From Pseudoalteromonas phenolica (lineage in GTDB: Bacteria; Pseudomonadota; Gammaproteobacteria; Enterobacterales; Alteromonadaceae): a stretch of 64,000 bases of DNA. The notes under the pieces are model-generated. The model was given only the letters and a program-made list of their open reading frames with translations. It was not told the origin of the DNA and ran no database searches. Shown piece by piece: positions 44,866 through 54,134 of the stretch. A program made the position numbers and the translations under genes. The DNA lies in assembly GCF_001444405.1 (NCBI RefSeq), contig NZ_CP013188.1:186001-250000 (forward strand). The letters run 5' to 3'. Numbering within the stretch: the first letter of the stretch is position 1; every line of letters begins with the position of its first letter.

Positions 44866-45391
44866 GTTTTCTTTGGGGTTTTGTCAACCAATGGCTGGCT
44901 AGAAAACCCACTTATTTGATTTTAAAAATTGCTTATTAAATAAACTCAGAGAGTTAGCTTAAAGCGATTGAGTGACGCACTTTAAAACCTCGAGTAAGGC
45001 TAAGGTCAAGGACTTATTTGAAAGTTTTTAAGAATGCTTTAAAAGTGCTGCTTTAAGGAATAGCTATATGGGTTCTTGTAATAAATGGAGGTATAAAAAG
45101 GCGTAAGCGAGAGCTGGTCTTGCCTTTTTCACCTTTTTATACCGGTTCAGTGTGAGGTGAGGCTTAGGTTTTATATGTGCACTGATTGGCACACATTATT
45201 ATCTGTCGTTGTAATTACAAATTCGACGATAAAAAAGCCCAACCTTCTTGAAACCGAGATGCTCATTGAAACCGCTGGATTCATTTCACCCCATATGAAA
45301 AGCCAGTATCTTTAAGCAAGCTGACTACTTACTGCTTTTTAAAGCTTTTGACCTAAACCAAGACACTTTTTAAGTGTTTGTTGTATATTGC
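44866..45391. other. 526-bp gene-free region with RNA-like structure
   Basis: No convincing ORF beyond a 12-codon frame (ATG 45068, preceded by AAGGA, ending TAA 45104-45106). It holds the alternative-hairpin element at 45090-45143 and a small TGTGC-GCACA stem near 45175-45196. Candidate home of a small RNA, otherwise unexplained. Confidence 0.4.
45090..45143 (+). ncRNA. Candidate structured RNA with mutually exclusive hairpins
   Basis: GGTATAAAAAGG (45090-45101) can pair with CCTTTTTATACC (45132-45143), 12 bp perfect, or its inner part AAAAAGGC (45095-45102) with GCCTTTTT (45122-45129). The second pairing looks like a terminator on either strand. The two structures exclude each other. Transcription in either direction is unproven. 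Confidence 0.35.
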
Positions 45392-45829
45392 TTACGATTG
45401 CCCCAATATTGGTAATAATCCAAAAGCCAACAAAGTACAGGCGAGCAGTGACAATAGAGACCCAGTTCGTACCATCACTTTAACTGTAAATTCGGCATTA
45501 ACGTTTGCTGAAAACCCCGCGCCAGCAATGGGGAGCGCTTTACTTGCACCAGTTATAGATGCAATGGTTATTCCTAACCAAATAAGTATGAATCCAAATA
45601 CAGAACCATAAGCTGCTACAGTTTCCCAAAACAAAGGCAGCTCAACCAAAGACCAGATAACTCCAAAGATCGCTAAAGCCATTGCGCACTGAACCGCAGT
45701 CAAGTGACCAGAAAGAGCCATACGGGAGTTTTTTACCACTGGTATCAAGGCACCTTGTATTAAACCGATAAGAAAAAAAACAATTCCAATAAAGATTAGT
45801 TGTGCACCTATTTGTGTAAGTTCTATCAT
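45392..45829 (-). CDS. (Hydroxyamino)benzene-mutase-like membrane protein
   Basis: A 145-residue protein with four TM helices. VVKNSRMALSGHLTAVQCAMALAIFGVIW and the following W-x-Y-x-x-x-W type pattern resemble HabA/HabB hydroxylaminobenzene mutases, which rearrange hydroxylaminoarenes to aminophenols. Similarity is from memory and the enzymatic role is uncertain. It has RBS AAGGAACGTC and follows the 29-codon ORF by 29 bp. Confidence 0.65.
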   Translation of the reverse strand: MIELTQIGAQLIFIGIVFFLIGLIQGALIPVVKNSRMALSGHLTAVQCAMALAIFGVIWSLVELPLFWETVAAYGSVFGFILIWLGITIASITGASKALPIAGAGFSANVNAEFTVKVMVRTGSLLSLLACTLLAFGLLPILGQS

Positions 45830-45858
45830 GACGTTCCTTATATATGCATAAAACTGGG

Positions 45859-45948
45859 TTAAGAAGTAATATTTACATTACTGACGTTATCAGTGTTTAG
45901 CAGAGGACTTTGCTGGTATTGGTTTTTAAATTTTTGAAACGCATTCAT
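45859..45948 (-). CDS. Candidate 29-residue microprotein
   Basis: The frame encodes MNAFQKFKNQYQQSPLLNTD followed by NVSNVNITS and a TAA stop. GGAG lies 7 nt before the ATG, an ideal ribosome-binding site. It is 29 bp upstream of the mutase-like gene, with 51 bp separating it from the Crp/Fnr gene stop. Polar, no signal or membrane segment. Possibly a leader peptide or small protein; unrecognised. Confidence 0.45.
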   Translation of the reverse strand: MNAFQKFKNQYQQSPLLNTDNVSNVNITS

Positions 45949-45999
45949 TGTTAATCTCCATAAAAAATACATGGTAAAAAACGGAATACTAAAATTCAT

Positions 46000-46593
46000 T
46001 CACCTAGATTCATTTTTTAATTTACTTAGTGTCTGTGGCGCAATACCAAGATATGAGGCTATATGATAAGACTTAACTTGTTTAAATATAAAAGGATACT
46101 CGTCAAGTAAACGGGCATACCTCTGGGCAGCAGTCTCTGACATAAGAGAAAGAACACGTTTGTATGTAGCAGAATAGTAGGTGTCATGTATCCATATTCT
46201 CGCTAAGCGCTCCCATTTTTTGTCTTGTGATATGAGCTTGTTAATCGCTTCTAGGGACGCAACATAAAAAACCGAGTCTTCTATAATTTCAAAATTCAGC
46301 ATTGACCCAGTTTTTTCAGAAAAGCTTACACTGTCGTCCATAAAGTGATTTAAGCCATGCTTACTTTTTCCGCGAAAATATAGCTGCCAAGTATGCTCTT
46401 TGCCATTTATATCAATAAAATATGATCGAGCTAAGCCACTTTTAATAAACCATATTTCACTAAATACGTCACCTGCATGATGTACTATTGTTCCTTTTTC
46501 TACATATCTTATGTCAAATATTTCGCAAGCATCAGCCCACTCATCATCATTTATAGGAATAAAGTGCTCAATCAGCTTTCTAAAATATTTCAT
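46000..46593 (-). CDS. Crp/Fnr-family transcriptional regulator
   Basis: A 197-residue regulator with an N-terminal cyclic-nucleotide-binding-like barrel (VEKGTIVHHAGDVFSEIWFIKSGLARSYF) and a C-terminal HTH (VKSYHIASYLGIAPQTLSKLKNE). No Fe-S cysteine cluster is seen. It resembles small group regulators linked to membrane or stress genes; the signal is unknown. It precedes the 29-aa ORF and mutase-like gene and may control them. Confidence 0.85.
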   Translation of the reverse strand: MKYFRKLIEHFIPINDDEWADACEIFDIRYVEKGTIVHHAGDVFSEIWFIKSGLARSYFIDINGKEHTWQLYFRGKSKHGLNHFMDDSVSFSEKTGSMLNFEIIEDSVFYVASLEAINKLISQDKKWERLARIWIHDTYYSATYKRVLSLMSETAAQRYARLLDEYPFIFKQVKSYHIASYLGIAPQTLSKLKNESR

Positions 46594-46674
46594 AGAATTA
46601 CATCTGTTGGTTTTTAATATAAAGCTGCCACTAAAATGGGGAAGGGCATCTTGTCGTTTGAATGCATCGGTATT

Positions 46675-47259
46675 TTAGATTTCATTTCGACTAACTAAGC
46701 TAGGTTCGACAATTGGTTTACCGTCTTCATGAAAAAATGGATTAGGGCTACCTTTTCCAAAGATTTTCCAGATAAGTAACTTTCTCATGATAGTAAGCAA
46801 AAGGCGAGCCTTTGATTTACCAGCTTTAAGTTCGTCTGACGGGTTTCCTGTGGCATGCTCTGTATATACAGAGCCAATGATAGGGCCTATTTTCAAGTCG
46901 ATATTTTGATCTGACGCGATGAAAGAATGTACCAGCCCCACAAAAGGTAAATTTAACCCAACTGTATTTCCTATTGGCGTTTGACAACATGATGCATACC
47001 AGCGATATAAACCTTTGTCACTAAGCTTAAGGCAGGAAATATTCTCTAAACCATGATTGATTTTCATACGTGAAGGGTCGATTTGGAATATTTCTGTACC
47101 ACCAAATTCATTTAAAATATTGTCAGCCTTATCGAACTGTTTGGCAAAGTTTCGGCAATCTTCGCAGTAGCAAACCAATCGATTACCGCACCCTGGTTTT
47201 ACATTACTAACGACACCTGTTACTCCCCCACAATTACACTTTAATTTTAAATCTTCCAC
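46675..47259 (-). CDS. DUF6151-family zinc protein (GFA-like)
   Basis: 194 residues with Cys clusters LKCNCGG, CGNRLVCYCEDCRNF and YASCCQTPIG, a CENP-V/GFA-type zinc-site arrangement; I recall DUF6151 for this layout. No signal peptide. Start is GTG 47259 after GGAG. Function unknown. It is the second GFA-like protein in the window. Confidence 0.72.
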   Translation of the reverse strand: MEDLKLKCNCGGVTGVVSNVKPGCGNRLVCYCEDCRNFAKQFDKADNILNEFGGTEIFQIDPSRMKINHGLENISCLKLSDKGLYRWYASCCQTPIGNTVGLNLPFVGLVHSFIASDQNIDLKIGPIIGSVYTEHATGNPSDELKAGKSKARLLLTIMRKLLIWKIFGKGSPNPFFHEDGKPIVEPSLVSRNEI

Positions 47260-47427
47260 TTGAACTCCATTTTACGCAAGACTGAATGACATTACTCCTA
47301 ATAAGTCTTTAACATTATATTTTTATTTATAATCAATGTTTTAACTTTATTTCAAAGGAACCTTTTCCTCCCCTACAATCATTGAAGATTGCAGCATAGT
47401 TGCCTGTTAATATTCGCAGATAAGAGT

Positions 47428-47452
47428 ACAAAGCCAAATTTACGAATTTGGC
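47428..47452 (-). terminator. Hairpin overlapping the serine-hydrolase stop codon
   Basis: AGCCAAAT (47432-47439) and ATTTGGCT (47445-47452) form an 8-bp stem with TTACG loop containing the TAA stop. Only a weak T-run follows on the minus strand. Confidence 0.4.
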
Positions 47453-48567
47453 TCTATGGCTTCTTTGTACGCGATTAAATGGTCAAAAACCTGCTCTGAA
47501 ATGGCTTCTAGCGCTTCTTGAGTATCGCCTTTTGCTAAGTTTGTGACGATGAAAATACCAATATTTTGCTTCGGATAAATAGCTAGCCAACTAGACGTGC
47601 CCATTGAGCCGCCACTTTGATATAGCATGATTTCATTTGAATCGTCTTGAGCTGTGTTCCAATAAAACGCTGTGCCATGACCCATCCAACTTTGTTCTAA
47701 AAGTTGATGAGAAATAGCTACTTCAGGCTCTGAAGATAATTGATGGCGCATATAATGTGTCATGGACTCAAGGTCTGAAGTTAACCCGCCGCCTGCATAC
47801 CAATATGCACTCGCCAAGGGCATCTGATTACCGTTTCCATCTGAACCGATTGTAACCTTACTCACCTCCGAATGTGCGCGTCTGAATTTAGTATTCAGCT
47901 CTCCAGATTTGCTGGTGATCATGTCAGTAACCAGCAATTCAAAGGGTTTTTGATACACAGATTCAATAATATAAGCCGCTAAATTAGTCCCCACGCTAGA
48001 ATAGACATAGTCCTCGCCAGGTATAGAGCTAAGCGTCACTGCTTTAAGGTCGTTAAAGTAATCGGCTCTGGTGTATTTTGATATTTTTTCAAAATATCTG
48101 CCTTGCTCTATATCTTCGCGACTGACAGCAAAACTATATGGTAGCCCACTGGTGTGCGTTAAAAGGTGTCGCAAAGTTATATATTGGTTGGAAAGTTCTA
48201 AATTTTTGTATTTGTCATCTTTAAGGTATTGGCGAATATCTTTATCAAGCTCAACTTTGCCGTCCTGAATGGCTTTTGCAACAACTAATCCTGTATACGT
48301 TTTGGTGATTGAGCCAATTTCGTAAAGTGTTTGGTTATTAGGTGCATCACCATTGCTTAAGGTTCCTAAGTGATATTGGTACGTTTTGTCTGCATCTACC
48401 ACAGAAATGGAGACGACCTGCCCAGCGTTTCCATCAATAAATTCACTAAGCTCCTCTTTTGTGTTTGCTTCAAAATTTATTGCATCATGACTTTTACACG
48501 CAGCCAACACTGAGAATAATGAAGCAACCAATATAGACGGTATGGTGCGGGTTAGTAAGTGGTTCAT
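47440..48567 (-). CDS. Serine hydrolase lipoprotein (beta-lactamase class C / PBP-like)
   Basis: A 375-residue exported protein with lipobox LAAC (Cys24). The catalytic SxxK is Ser86-Ile-Thr-Lys89 (EIGSITKTYTG). The usual YxN motif is replaced by Tyr189-Ser190-Ser191 (YVYSSVGTNLAAY), which may alter activity; esterases of this family vary here. A C-terminal region with GHGTAFYWN and LYQSGGSMGTSSW corresponds to the third motif area. Likely esterase or peptidase rather than a beta-lactamase. RBS AGGAAAACA. Confidence 0.83.
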   Translation of the reverse strand: MNHLLTRTIPSILVASLFSVLAACKSHDAINFEANTKEELSEFIDGNAGQVVSISVVDADKTYQYHLGTLSNGDAPNNQTLYEIGSITKTYTGLVVAKAIQDGKVELDKDIRQYLKDDKYKNLELSNQYITLRHLLTHTSGLPYSFAVSREDIEQGRYFEKISKYTRADYFNDLKAVTLSSIPGEDYVYSSVGTNLAAYIIESVYQKPFELLVTDMITSKSGELNTKFRRAHSEVSKVTIGSDGNGNQMPLASAYWYAGGGLTSDLESMTHYMRHQLSSEPEVAISHQLLEQSWMGHGTAFYWNTAQDDSNEIMLYQSGGSMGTSSWLAIYPKQNIGIFIVTNLAKGDTQEALEAISEQVFDHLIAYKEAIEPNS

Positions 48568-48717
48568 TGTTTTCCTTTTACAATTATCAAAATCACTTAT
48601 TAGACGTTAAGAACGAGCAAAAGGTTTAAATGTTGAATTAATTTAGATGCTTAACAAAGCCAACGCAGGGCTAAGGTTTGCGTTTAAAGGATGCGAGAGA
48701 GGTATTATACGAAAGGT

Positions 48718-48752
48718 ATGCAATAAGGCTGAACAGATCTGCCTTATTGCAT
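48718..48752. terminator. Strong intergenic hairpin
   Basis: ATGCAATAAGGC (48718-48729) and GCCTTATTGCAT (48741-48752), 12 perfect pairs with an 11-nt loop, between the gene ending at 48793 and the serine-hydrolase start. No T-tract, so termination is not certain. Confidence 0.4.
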
Positions 48753-48792
48753 TTGATAGTTAAATAAGAACGAAAAGAGTTTTCTTATTCGA

Positions 48793-49266
48793 TTATTTAA
48801 GTACGGTTTTCTTTAAAACTTCCGCACTATCTGTGGTAATAAATTCAACGATTTTGCCATTTTCGATTTTGAAAATACTCACCTTGTCGTCTTCGCTTGG
48901 TAAAAATGCCAGTTCATCATCTTCTTTGGCCAGTACGATGTTGTACTTTTGTTTTTGCATTTTTGGAATTGCAATATAGCTGCTAATAAGCCCCGGCATT
49001 CCACTGATGTCAGCGTAGTATTGAACATTGGCTTGTTGTAGCGTTTCGTTAGTTTGACCTGCAAACGCATCGCGCGTTACACGGCTGCTATCCATGTCAT
49101 GGGCGAGCACTAGCCACTGGGTACTTGACTTAAATGAATGCGGTTTATCAAACTGGTCGTTAAGTGTTGGGAGCTTGATGTTATCGCCAATCGACAAGAC
49201 TTTTGCGTTTACAGCAAATGTCAGTAATAGAGTAGAAAGAACAGCGATTTTTTTGAAAAGATGCAT
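48793..49266 (-). CDS. Exported thioredoxin-fold-like protein
   Basis: 157 residues from ATG 49266 (MHLFKKIAVLSTLLLTFAVNAKV, signal peptide), preferred over ATG 49281 because GAGG sits just upstream. The mature part, with IGDNIKLPTLNDQFDKPHSF and FKIENGKIVEFIT, resembles a thioredoxin-like YtfJ-type fold but has no CxxC motif, so redox function is doubtful. Periplasmic; role unknown. Confidence 0.65.
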   Translation of the reverse strand: MHLFKKIAVLSTLLLTFAVNAKVLSIGDNIKLPTLNDQFDKPHSFKSSTQWLVLAHDMDSSRVTRDAFAGQTNETLQQANVQYYADISGMPGLISSYIAIPKMQKQKYNIVLAKEDDELAFLPSEDDKVSIFKIENGKIVEFITTDSAEVLKKTVLK

Positions 49267-49363
49267 AGTGGCATACCTCATAAAGTGATGCGTGATATTT
49301 TTAGCTGTTATCTATAAATTGTCTAGCACCTTGTGCAAAGTGAAATGTCAGATAAAGTCGATG

Positions 49364-49390
49364 AAAAAAGCCAGCATATAGCTGGCTTTG
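49364..49390 (-). terminator. Rho-independent terminator of the S41 peptidase gene
   Basis: On the minus strand, CAAAGCCAGC TATAT GCTGGCTTTTTTC: compact GC stem, five-nt loop and a six-T tract 28 bp after the gene stop. Confidence 0.85.
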
Positions 49391-49417
49391 GTATGCAGTT
49401 AGTAATTTAGCCATTAA

Positions 49418-50812
49418 CTACAGCATATTTTTTGAAACCGTGATTTCGGTAAGCGCGTCTTTTAGCATCGTTTTATGCTCTTCGCTTTTGACTTTTGATA
49501 GTCCGATATTAATGACGGTTTTCGCTTCATTAAGTTGGTCCAGTCTTGCCAAAGCGCGTGCCCAATACTCGTATAAGTAGAGTTCTTGCTCGTTAAAAGT
49601 GACTGCAATTTCAAAAAGGAAAACGGCGTATTTAGGTGAGGTTTCCCAACTCTCATAGGCTAATTCTGCAAGCTCTTCGTCTGAAAGGTTGAGTGCATTT
49701 ATCAGGGCTTTCGTTTGTTGTTGATAGCTCTGCCTTATATCAGTCAATGACTTCTTTGACTGTTTTGCATCATTTAATATCGAGAGCAGTTTATCGAGTG
49801 GTTGTTCGCGTTCAGCTTTGAGTGTTTGCCAATTTTTCTCGACTTCAATGCTTGCCAGTTCAATGGCTTTGTCTAGCGCTTGATCTTTTTTTGTTGCAAC
49901 ATGTGGCACCACACCGACCGTTTCCCAATTAGTTTTGGTGATAGGGTTTATGGCAGCACCCGTTGCAACAAACATTCTGAAGTTATCGTTGATGGTAAAC
50001 ATGCCACCTGGGTTCGCTGCACCTCGCGTGGTTTCGCCCACCAAAGTAGCGCGTTTTCTGGTTTGCATATTGTAGCTAAATTCTTCTGCTGCAGACGCGG
50101 TGCGATTACTGGTTAATACATATAGAGGTACATCAGGCAACTTCTCACCAGCGACCTCATCTAAAACGTAGTAGTCGATGGTTTCGTTGTCTTCTCTGTA
50201 ATATAAGCTGTTTAATAACAGCTTTTTATCGAAGAAGTAACTACATAAATACTGAACTGTTCTTGGTGAGCCTCCACCATTTTTGCGCAAATCGATAATG
50301 ATGGCGTCAGTATTTGCCAGTAGCTTCATTGCTGAGTCGATATATGGCTGGCTCTCTATTAAGCGGTAAAAGCCACGTAAGTCCATGTAGCCTATGTTAT
50401 TTTCAAGTACTTTTGCGGCAACTACACCTTTGTTTTGTGAGCCAAAGCGGGGAGGGTTCAGTAAACTATCGCGTAAGCGAGATTCAGCGCCTTTAACTTC
50501 TTGGTTAACTGGGTTTGCTCTCACTCTTAGATGACGATCTTCGGCTGTTTCTTTTAACCAAATAGATAGAGCTTTGGCAAATTCTTCGCTGTCAGTGTGA
50601 GCCATAAACTCGCCTTGTTTGAAGGCCAGCTTTAATTTTTCATTGGTTTTTGTTGCCACTTCAGGGTAAACATAATATTCAGACATTAGTTCGCTTACTT
50701 TGTCGATTACTTGTTGTTTTTCGGTTTTTGAAATGGCTTGGGCAAGCGCTGTTTGGCTATTTAGGCCAATGAAGAGTGCAATAGAAAGTGCGGTTTTCTT
50801 AAATGATGTCAT
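49418..50812 (-). CDS. Secreted S41-family peptidase
   Basis: A 464-residue exported protease of the tail-specific (S41) clan. The signal peptide ends TALA-Q. The catalytic core shows IIDLRKNGGGS (substrate-binding Gly-rich loop, about 172-182) and nucleophile Ser240 in SNRTASAAEEFS. The C-terminal 130 residues are helical, TPR-like. No PDZ domain is obvious. Substrate unknown; monocistronic. Confidence 0.83.
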   Translation of the reverse strand: MTSFKKTALSIALFIGLNSQTALAQAISKTEKQQVIDKVSELMSEYYVYPEVATKTNEKLKLAFKQGEFMAHTDSEEFAKALSIWLKETAEDRHLRVRANPVNQEVKGAESRLRDSLLNPPRFGSQNKGVVAAKVLENNIGYMDLRGFYRLIESQPYIDSAMKLLANTDAIIIDLRKNGGGSPRTVQYLCSYFFDKKLLLNSLYYREDNETIDYYVLDEVAGEKLPDVPLYVLTSNRTASAAEEFSYNMQTRKRATLVGETTRGAANPGGMFTINDNFRMFVATGAAINPITKTNWETVGVVPHVATKKDQALDKAIELASIEVEKNWQTLKAEREQPLDKLLSILNDAKQSKKSLTDIRQSYQQQTKALINALNLSDEELAELAYESWETSPKYAVFLFEIAVTFNEQELYLYEYWARALARLDQLNEAKTVINIGLSKVKSEEHKTMLKDALTEITVSKNML

Positions 50813-50893
50813 AGCATTTTTTCACAAAGTGTCCTTGTTAAGAAAAACTTACCAAGTTCGCACACGAAAAAATTGTAAAAAAGTTAAGTAAAC

Positions 50894-51772
50894 TTAAAAA
50901 GGGTCGTATTTCCCTATAAATCGATTGTTGATAGTCGCCTGAAAGCCTTGATTTAATTGTGACTCGGCAGAGCTTAAATAGCGTTTGGGTGTTTGCCCGA
51001 GTAGGCTTTTAAACTCTCGATTTAAATGGGCTTGGTCAAAGTAGCCGGCATTAATAGCAGATTCTGTCAGTGTTTGAGTAGAAGATTGGCTGTACAGTAA
51101 AAAGTTGTTTAAGCGCCAAATTTTGCATAGCTCTTTAGGCAATAGGCCGATGTTATCGAGAAAGTGCTGCCTGAGAGTGACTTTACTTATCGAAAACCTC
51201 TCACACATGTCTGAAATTTTTATATCACCTCGGGCATTTAATATTGCGTTGGTTTCGGCTCTTAAGCGGGGAGAGATAACAAAGTCATTAGCAATAAATT
51301 GCGTGTGTAGCCAAGGCGTTATTTTCTCTATAATTACTTGCATTGATATGTCGATGTTGTCTTGATCAAAATGAGTTAGTTTCGGCAAAACATCAAGCAG
51401 GTAGCCTGAATGACTAAGTAATTGCGTGATCGATTCTATGGCGTTTTTCACTTCAAGTGATGACATAAACGCCTGTTTGAGAAATGAAAATGGCTTTAGC
51501 CTAACGCCAAAAATCCACTGCGGATGCATGCTACTGAGAGTGTACGCACTGATCTGTTGACCAACAATTGATGCTCCTGCGGGGATATGCTCGATAGATT
51601 GACTAACCCCTATTCTGGAAAAACAAATTGGCTGACAGTGAAAAAGTAAATCAAAGACGCCTTGTGGTATAAATAATGCCTGCTCTGAAAGCTTTTGGCA
51701 CCAGAATACTTCGATTGAATGAGATAACCAAGATGGGGGAGGGAGCTCTAAGTAGTATTTTGATTTCAACAT
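50894..51772 (-). CDS. AraC-family transcriptional regulator
   Basis: A 292-residue regulator with an N-terminal effector domain (GVFDLLFHCQPICF, of the DUF6597-like type) and a C-terminal AraC HTH (SDMCERFSISKVTLRQHFLDNIGLLPKELCKI to INAGYFDQAHLNREFKSLLGQTPKRYL). Adjacent to the S41 gene in the same direction; either may be regulated by it. Effector unknown. Confidence 0.87.
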   Translation of the reverse strand: MLKSKYYLELPPPSWLSHSIEVFWCQKLSEQALFIPQGVFDLLFHCQPICFSRIGVSQSIEHIPAGASIVGQQISAYTLSSMHPQWIFGVRLKPFSFLKQAFMSSLEVKNAIESITQLLSHSGYLLDVLPKLTHFDQDNIDISMQVIIEKITPWLHTQFIANDFVISPRLRAETNAILNARGDIKISDMCERFSISKVTLRQHFLDNIGLLPKELCKIWRLNNFLLYSQSSTQTLTESAINAGYFDQAHLNREFKSLLGQTPKRYLSSAESQLNQGFQATINNRFIGKYDPF

Positions 51773-52183
51773 TGTATACCTATCATCGCTTGCTCAAAAC
51801 AAGCTCAAGCCCTTCTGTCACGATACCAATCCCTAAAACAGTGGTAGTGACTTTATAACTCGTATAATGCAACTTCTTTTCTGAGCTGAAGTTAAGCATA
51901 AATATAGTGTCTCACTAGATTTTAAAATGGAGAAAATTGTCACGGTATGTGTATCTCAAGCCCTTAATTTAATCCTTTTGAATTACCGCTCTTTTTCTAA
52001 TTCATATTTTTTCCTTATTTTGGTTTTAGTCTCAGAATTGGGGCACTTATAAGTGGCTTAATATTTCATAACCCTATGAACTTAAACTGAATAATAATAA
52101 ATATCGAATTTACACAATCAAGGAAACGTGTAATCAAGCACTCGAAAGCTGTTTACAGGAGTAAACACCTGAGGAGAAAACAC
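51773..52183. other. 411-bp divergent promoter region
   Basis: Holds the promoters for the AraC gene (minus) and the di-heme peroxidase (plus). TATAAT at 51863-51868 is a possible plus-strand -10 without a clear -35. GAGGAG lies 8 nt before the peroxidase ATG. I see no repeat array, RNA gene or terminator. Confidence 0.4.
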
Positions 52184-53998
52184 ATGTTTGGACAACGTCA
52201 CCACAGCGGTTTAGTTAAACTTTGCTACGCATCTTTGTTTAGCGCCGCACTTTTCGCCAATGCAAGCACATCAATTGAAACGAGCGCACCGACTGAACTT
52301 GTCGCCAAAGTACGTACCAGTACTGAAGTGGGTTTGAGCTGGCAAGCACCAGAAGGTGTATCGGGAATACGCGCCTATAGAATATTTCGTGATGGTCAGC
52401 GTATCGGCCGCACTACAATGACTTTTTTCGTCGACTCAAATGCATCACCCGGAGTAGCGCATACTTATCATGTTCAAGGGGTAGCACGCGGCAAGATCAC
52501 AAGCCTAGCTTCAAATAGCGATACTGTAAAAACTTTAGCGCATGATAATAATGATGGTCTGAGAAATGGCTCGGTGATCCGCATTGGTATTGAAAGGTTA
52601 AGTGACCATTGCGGCAGCAACGATGTGACAGCGATTGCTGATGATGCTTTAAATGACTGTTTAGACAAAGTCCTTGATAGTGCAGGTATTGCCCCACAAT
52701 TAGAAAACTTGCAGGCATATGTTGCCCGTTATCGCCGACAAGAAGATAGAGAGCTTATTGAATTAGGCAAACGCTTATTCTTTAGTAAAGCCTTAAGCCA
52801 GAATCACGATACATCATGTGCATCATGCCATCACCCAGCTGAGAGTTGTGGTAGTGATGGGCTTTCTCTGTCAATTGGTGTGGATGCCGAAAACCCAGAT
52901 GTAATGGGATTGGGTCGAACAGATGGTATTACAGTGCCTGCGGTGGGCAGAACCTCACCTGCAGTGTGTAACTCAGCCCTGTGGGTTGGCAGTATGTTTT
53001 GGGATCAGCGTGTAAAACTCAGACAAGCCAATCGTGATAGCGAAGTAGGGCTTGTTTCAACCGCGCCTATTCAAACCCCAGAAATTGATGTAACTCGTGC
53101 TATGAACGAACAAGTGGATGCTAACGATCCGCTACGTTTATTGATGGCACAAGCACACTTCCCAATTACTGCACCTGCAGAAATGGGCGACCCAAGTGGG
53201 TTTGAATCACCGCAAGCTTACCGCGAATTTATCGCAGCTAGATTATCGACTCAGTGGAAGCCACTATTTGCAAAGGCATTTGGTGATGATTCAGTCAACT
53301 TTATGAGAATTGCCCGCGCAATGTCTGCATATCAGGCGTCATTTATGTTTATAGACAATCCTTTCTTTGATTATGTGCAGGGGGAGCATGAAAAATTAAC
53401 GGCTGACGAAAAGCGTGGCGCGCTATTTTTCTATACTAGCGCTGGGTGCGCTAATTGCCATGATGGCGCGATGTTCACCCCTGAGCGAACTCGCGGACCT
53501 CTATACCCGCAAATTGGTTCACATGGTGTTGCTGACGGTAATGCGAAGAACCAATTCAGAATGCCAAGTCTACTTAATGTTGGCATAACAGCGCCATATG
53601 GTGATAAAGGCGTATTTGCTACATTAGAACGAGTGATTGAGCATTACTCAGATGTGACTGGCTCTCTAGAAAGGTTTTATGGCGAAAAAGAAACATGTCA
53701 GTTACCGCAATTTCAGCATTTGAGTGAATCGCAATGCGATGAAGTTGTAGGTGAAGCTGACAGTTTTGTACTTACATTAAATGAACAAAATCGAGCGGCC
53801 TCAGATAGAAGTGATGAAGCGATTATTAGAGGGTTTAGTGAAGAGCAAGTAAAGCTGTTAGCTGCATTTTTGCGCACTTTAACCGATCCTGAAGCTAAAG
53901 CGGGTAGTAACGAAGTAAAAGCGCTTATTCCACCCCAAGATGGCGGGCCAGATGGTCATCAGTTTGATGCCATTGATGGTCAAGGTAACGCACTGTAG
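52184..53998 (+). CDS. Di-heme cytochrome c peroxidase/MauG-like protein with N-terminal Fn3 domain
   Basis: A 604-residue exported protein. Signal peptide ends near ANAS. Residues about 35-118 form a fibronectin type III-like domain (LSWQAPEGVSGIRAYRIFRDG), unusual for this family. Two heme c motifs, CASCH (212-216) and CANCH (422-426), sit in the MauG/CcpA-type peroxidase core, which includes ELGKRLFFSKALSQN. It probably reduces H2O2 or oxidises a protein substrate in the periplasm. An AraC gene is divergent. Confidence 0.88.
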   Translation: MFGQRHHSGLVKLCYASLFSAALFANASTSIETSAPTELVAKVRTSTEVGLSWQAPEGVSGIRAYRIFRDGQRIGRTTMTFFVDSNASPGVAHTYHVQGVARGKITSLASNSDTVKTLAHDNNDGLRNGSVIRIGIERLSDHCGSNDVTAIADDALNDCLDKVLDSAGIAPQLENLQAYVARYRRQEDRELIELGKRLFFSKALSQNHDTSCASCHHPAESCGSDGLSLSIGVDAENPDVMGLGRTDGITVPAVGRTSPAVCNSALWVGSMFWDQRVKLRQANRDSEVGLVSTAPIQTPEIDVTRAMNEQVDANDPLRLLMAQAHFPITAPAEMGDPSGFESPQAYREFIAARLSTQWKPLFAKAFGDDSVNFMRIARAMSAYQASFMFIDNPFFDYVQGEHEKLTADEKRGALFFYTSAGCANCHDGAMFTPERTRGPLYPQIGSHGVADGNAKNQFRMPSLLNVGITAPYGDKGVFATLERVIEHYSDVTGSLERFYGEKETCQLPQFQHLSESQCDEVVGEADSFVLTLNEQNRAASDRSDEAIIRGFSEEQVKLLAAFLRTLTDPEAKAGSNEVKALIPPQDGGPDGHQFDAIDGQGNAL

Positions 53999-54014
53999 AT
54001 TAAAAAGGCTCAAT

Positions 54015-54055
54015 AAAACAAATAGGGTGCTCAAAAAACAGCCCCTGTTTGTTTT
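54015..54055 (+). terminator. Rho-independent terminator after the peroxidase
   Basis: AAAACAAA..AGGGTGCT and AGCCCCT..TTTGTTTT form an interrupted stem closed by A/T-rich ends; a T-rich tail follows, 17 bp after the stop. Confidence 0.65.
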
Positions 54056-54134
54056 ATAAACATGACCTGCAAAATAATAGATTAAACCTATACTTAAGCT
54101 TGAGACTCATCAGATCGGAATCCTAATTCATCCT

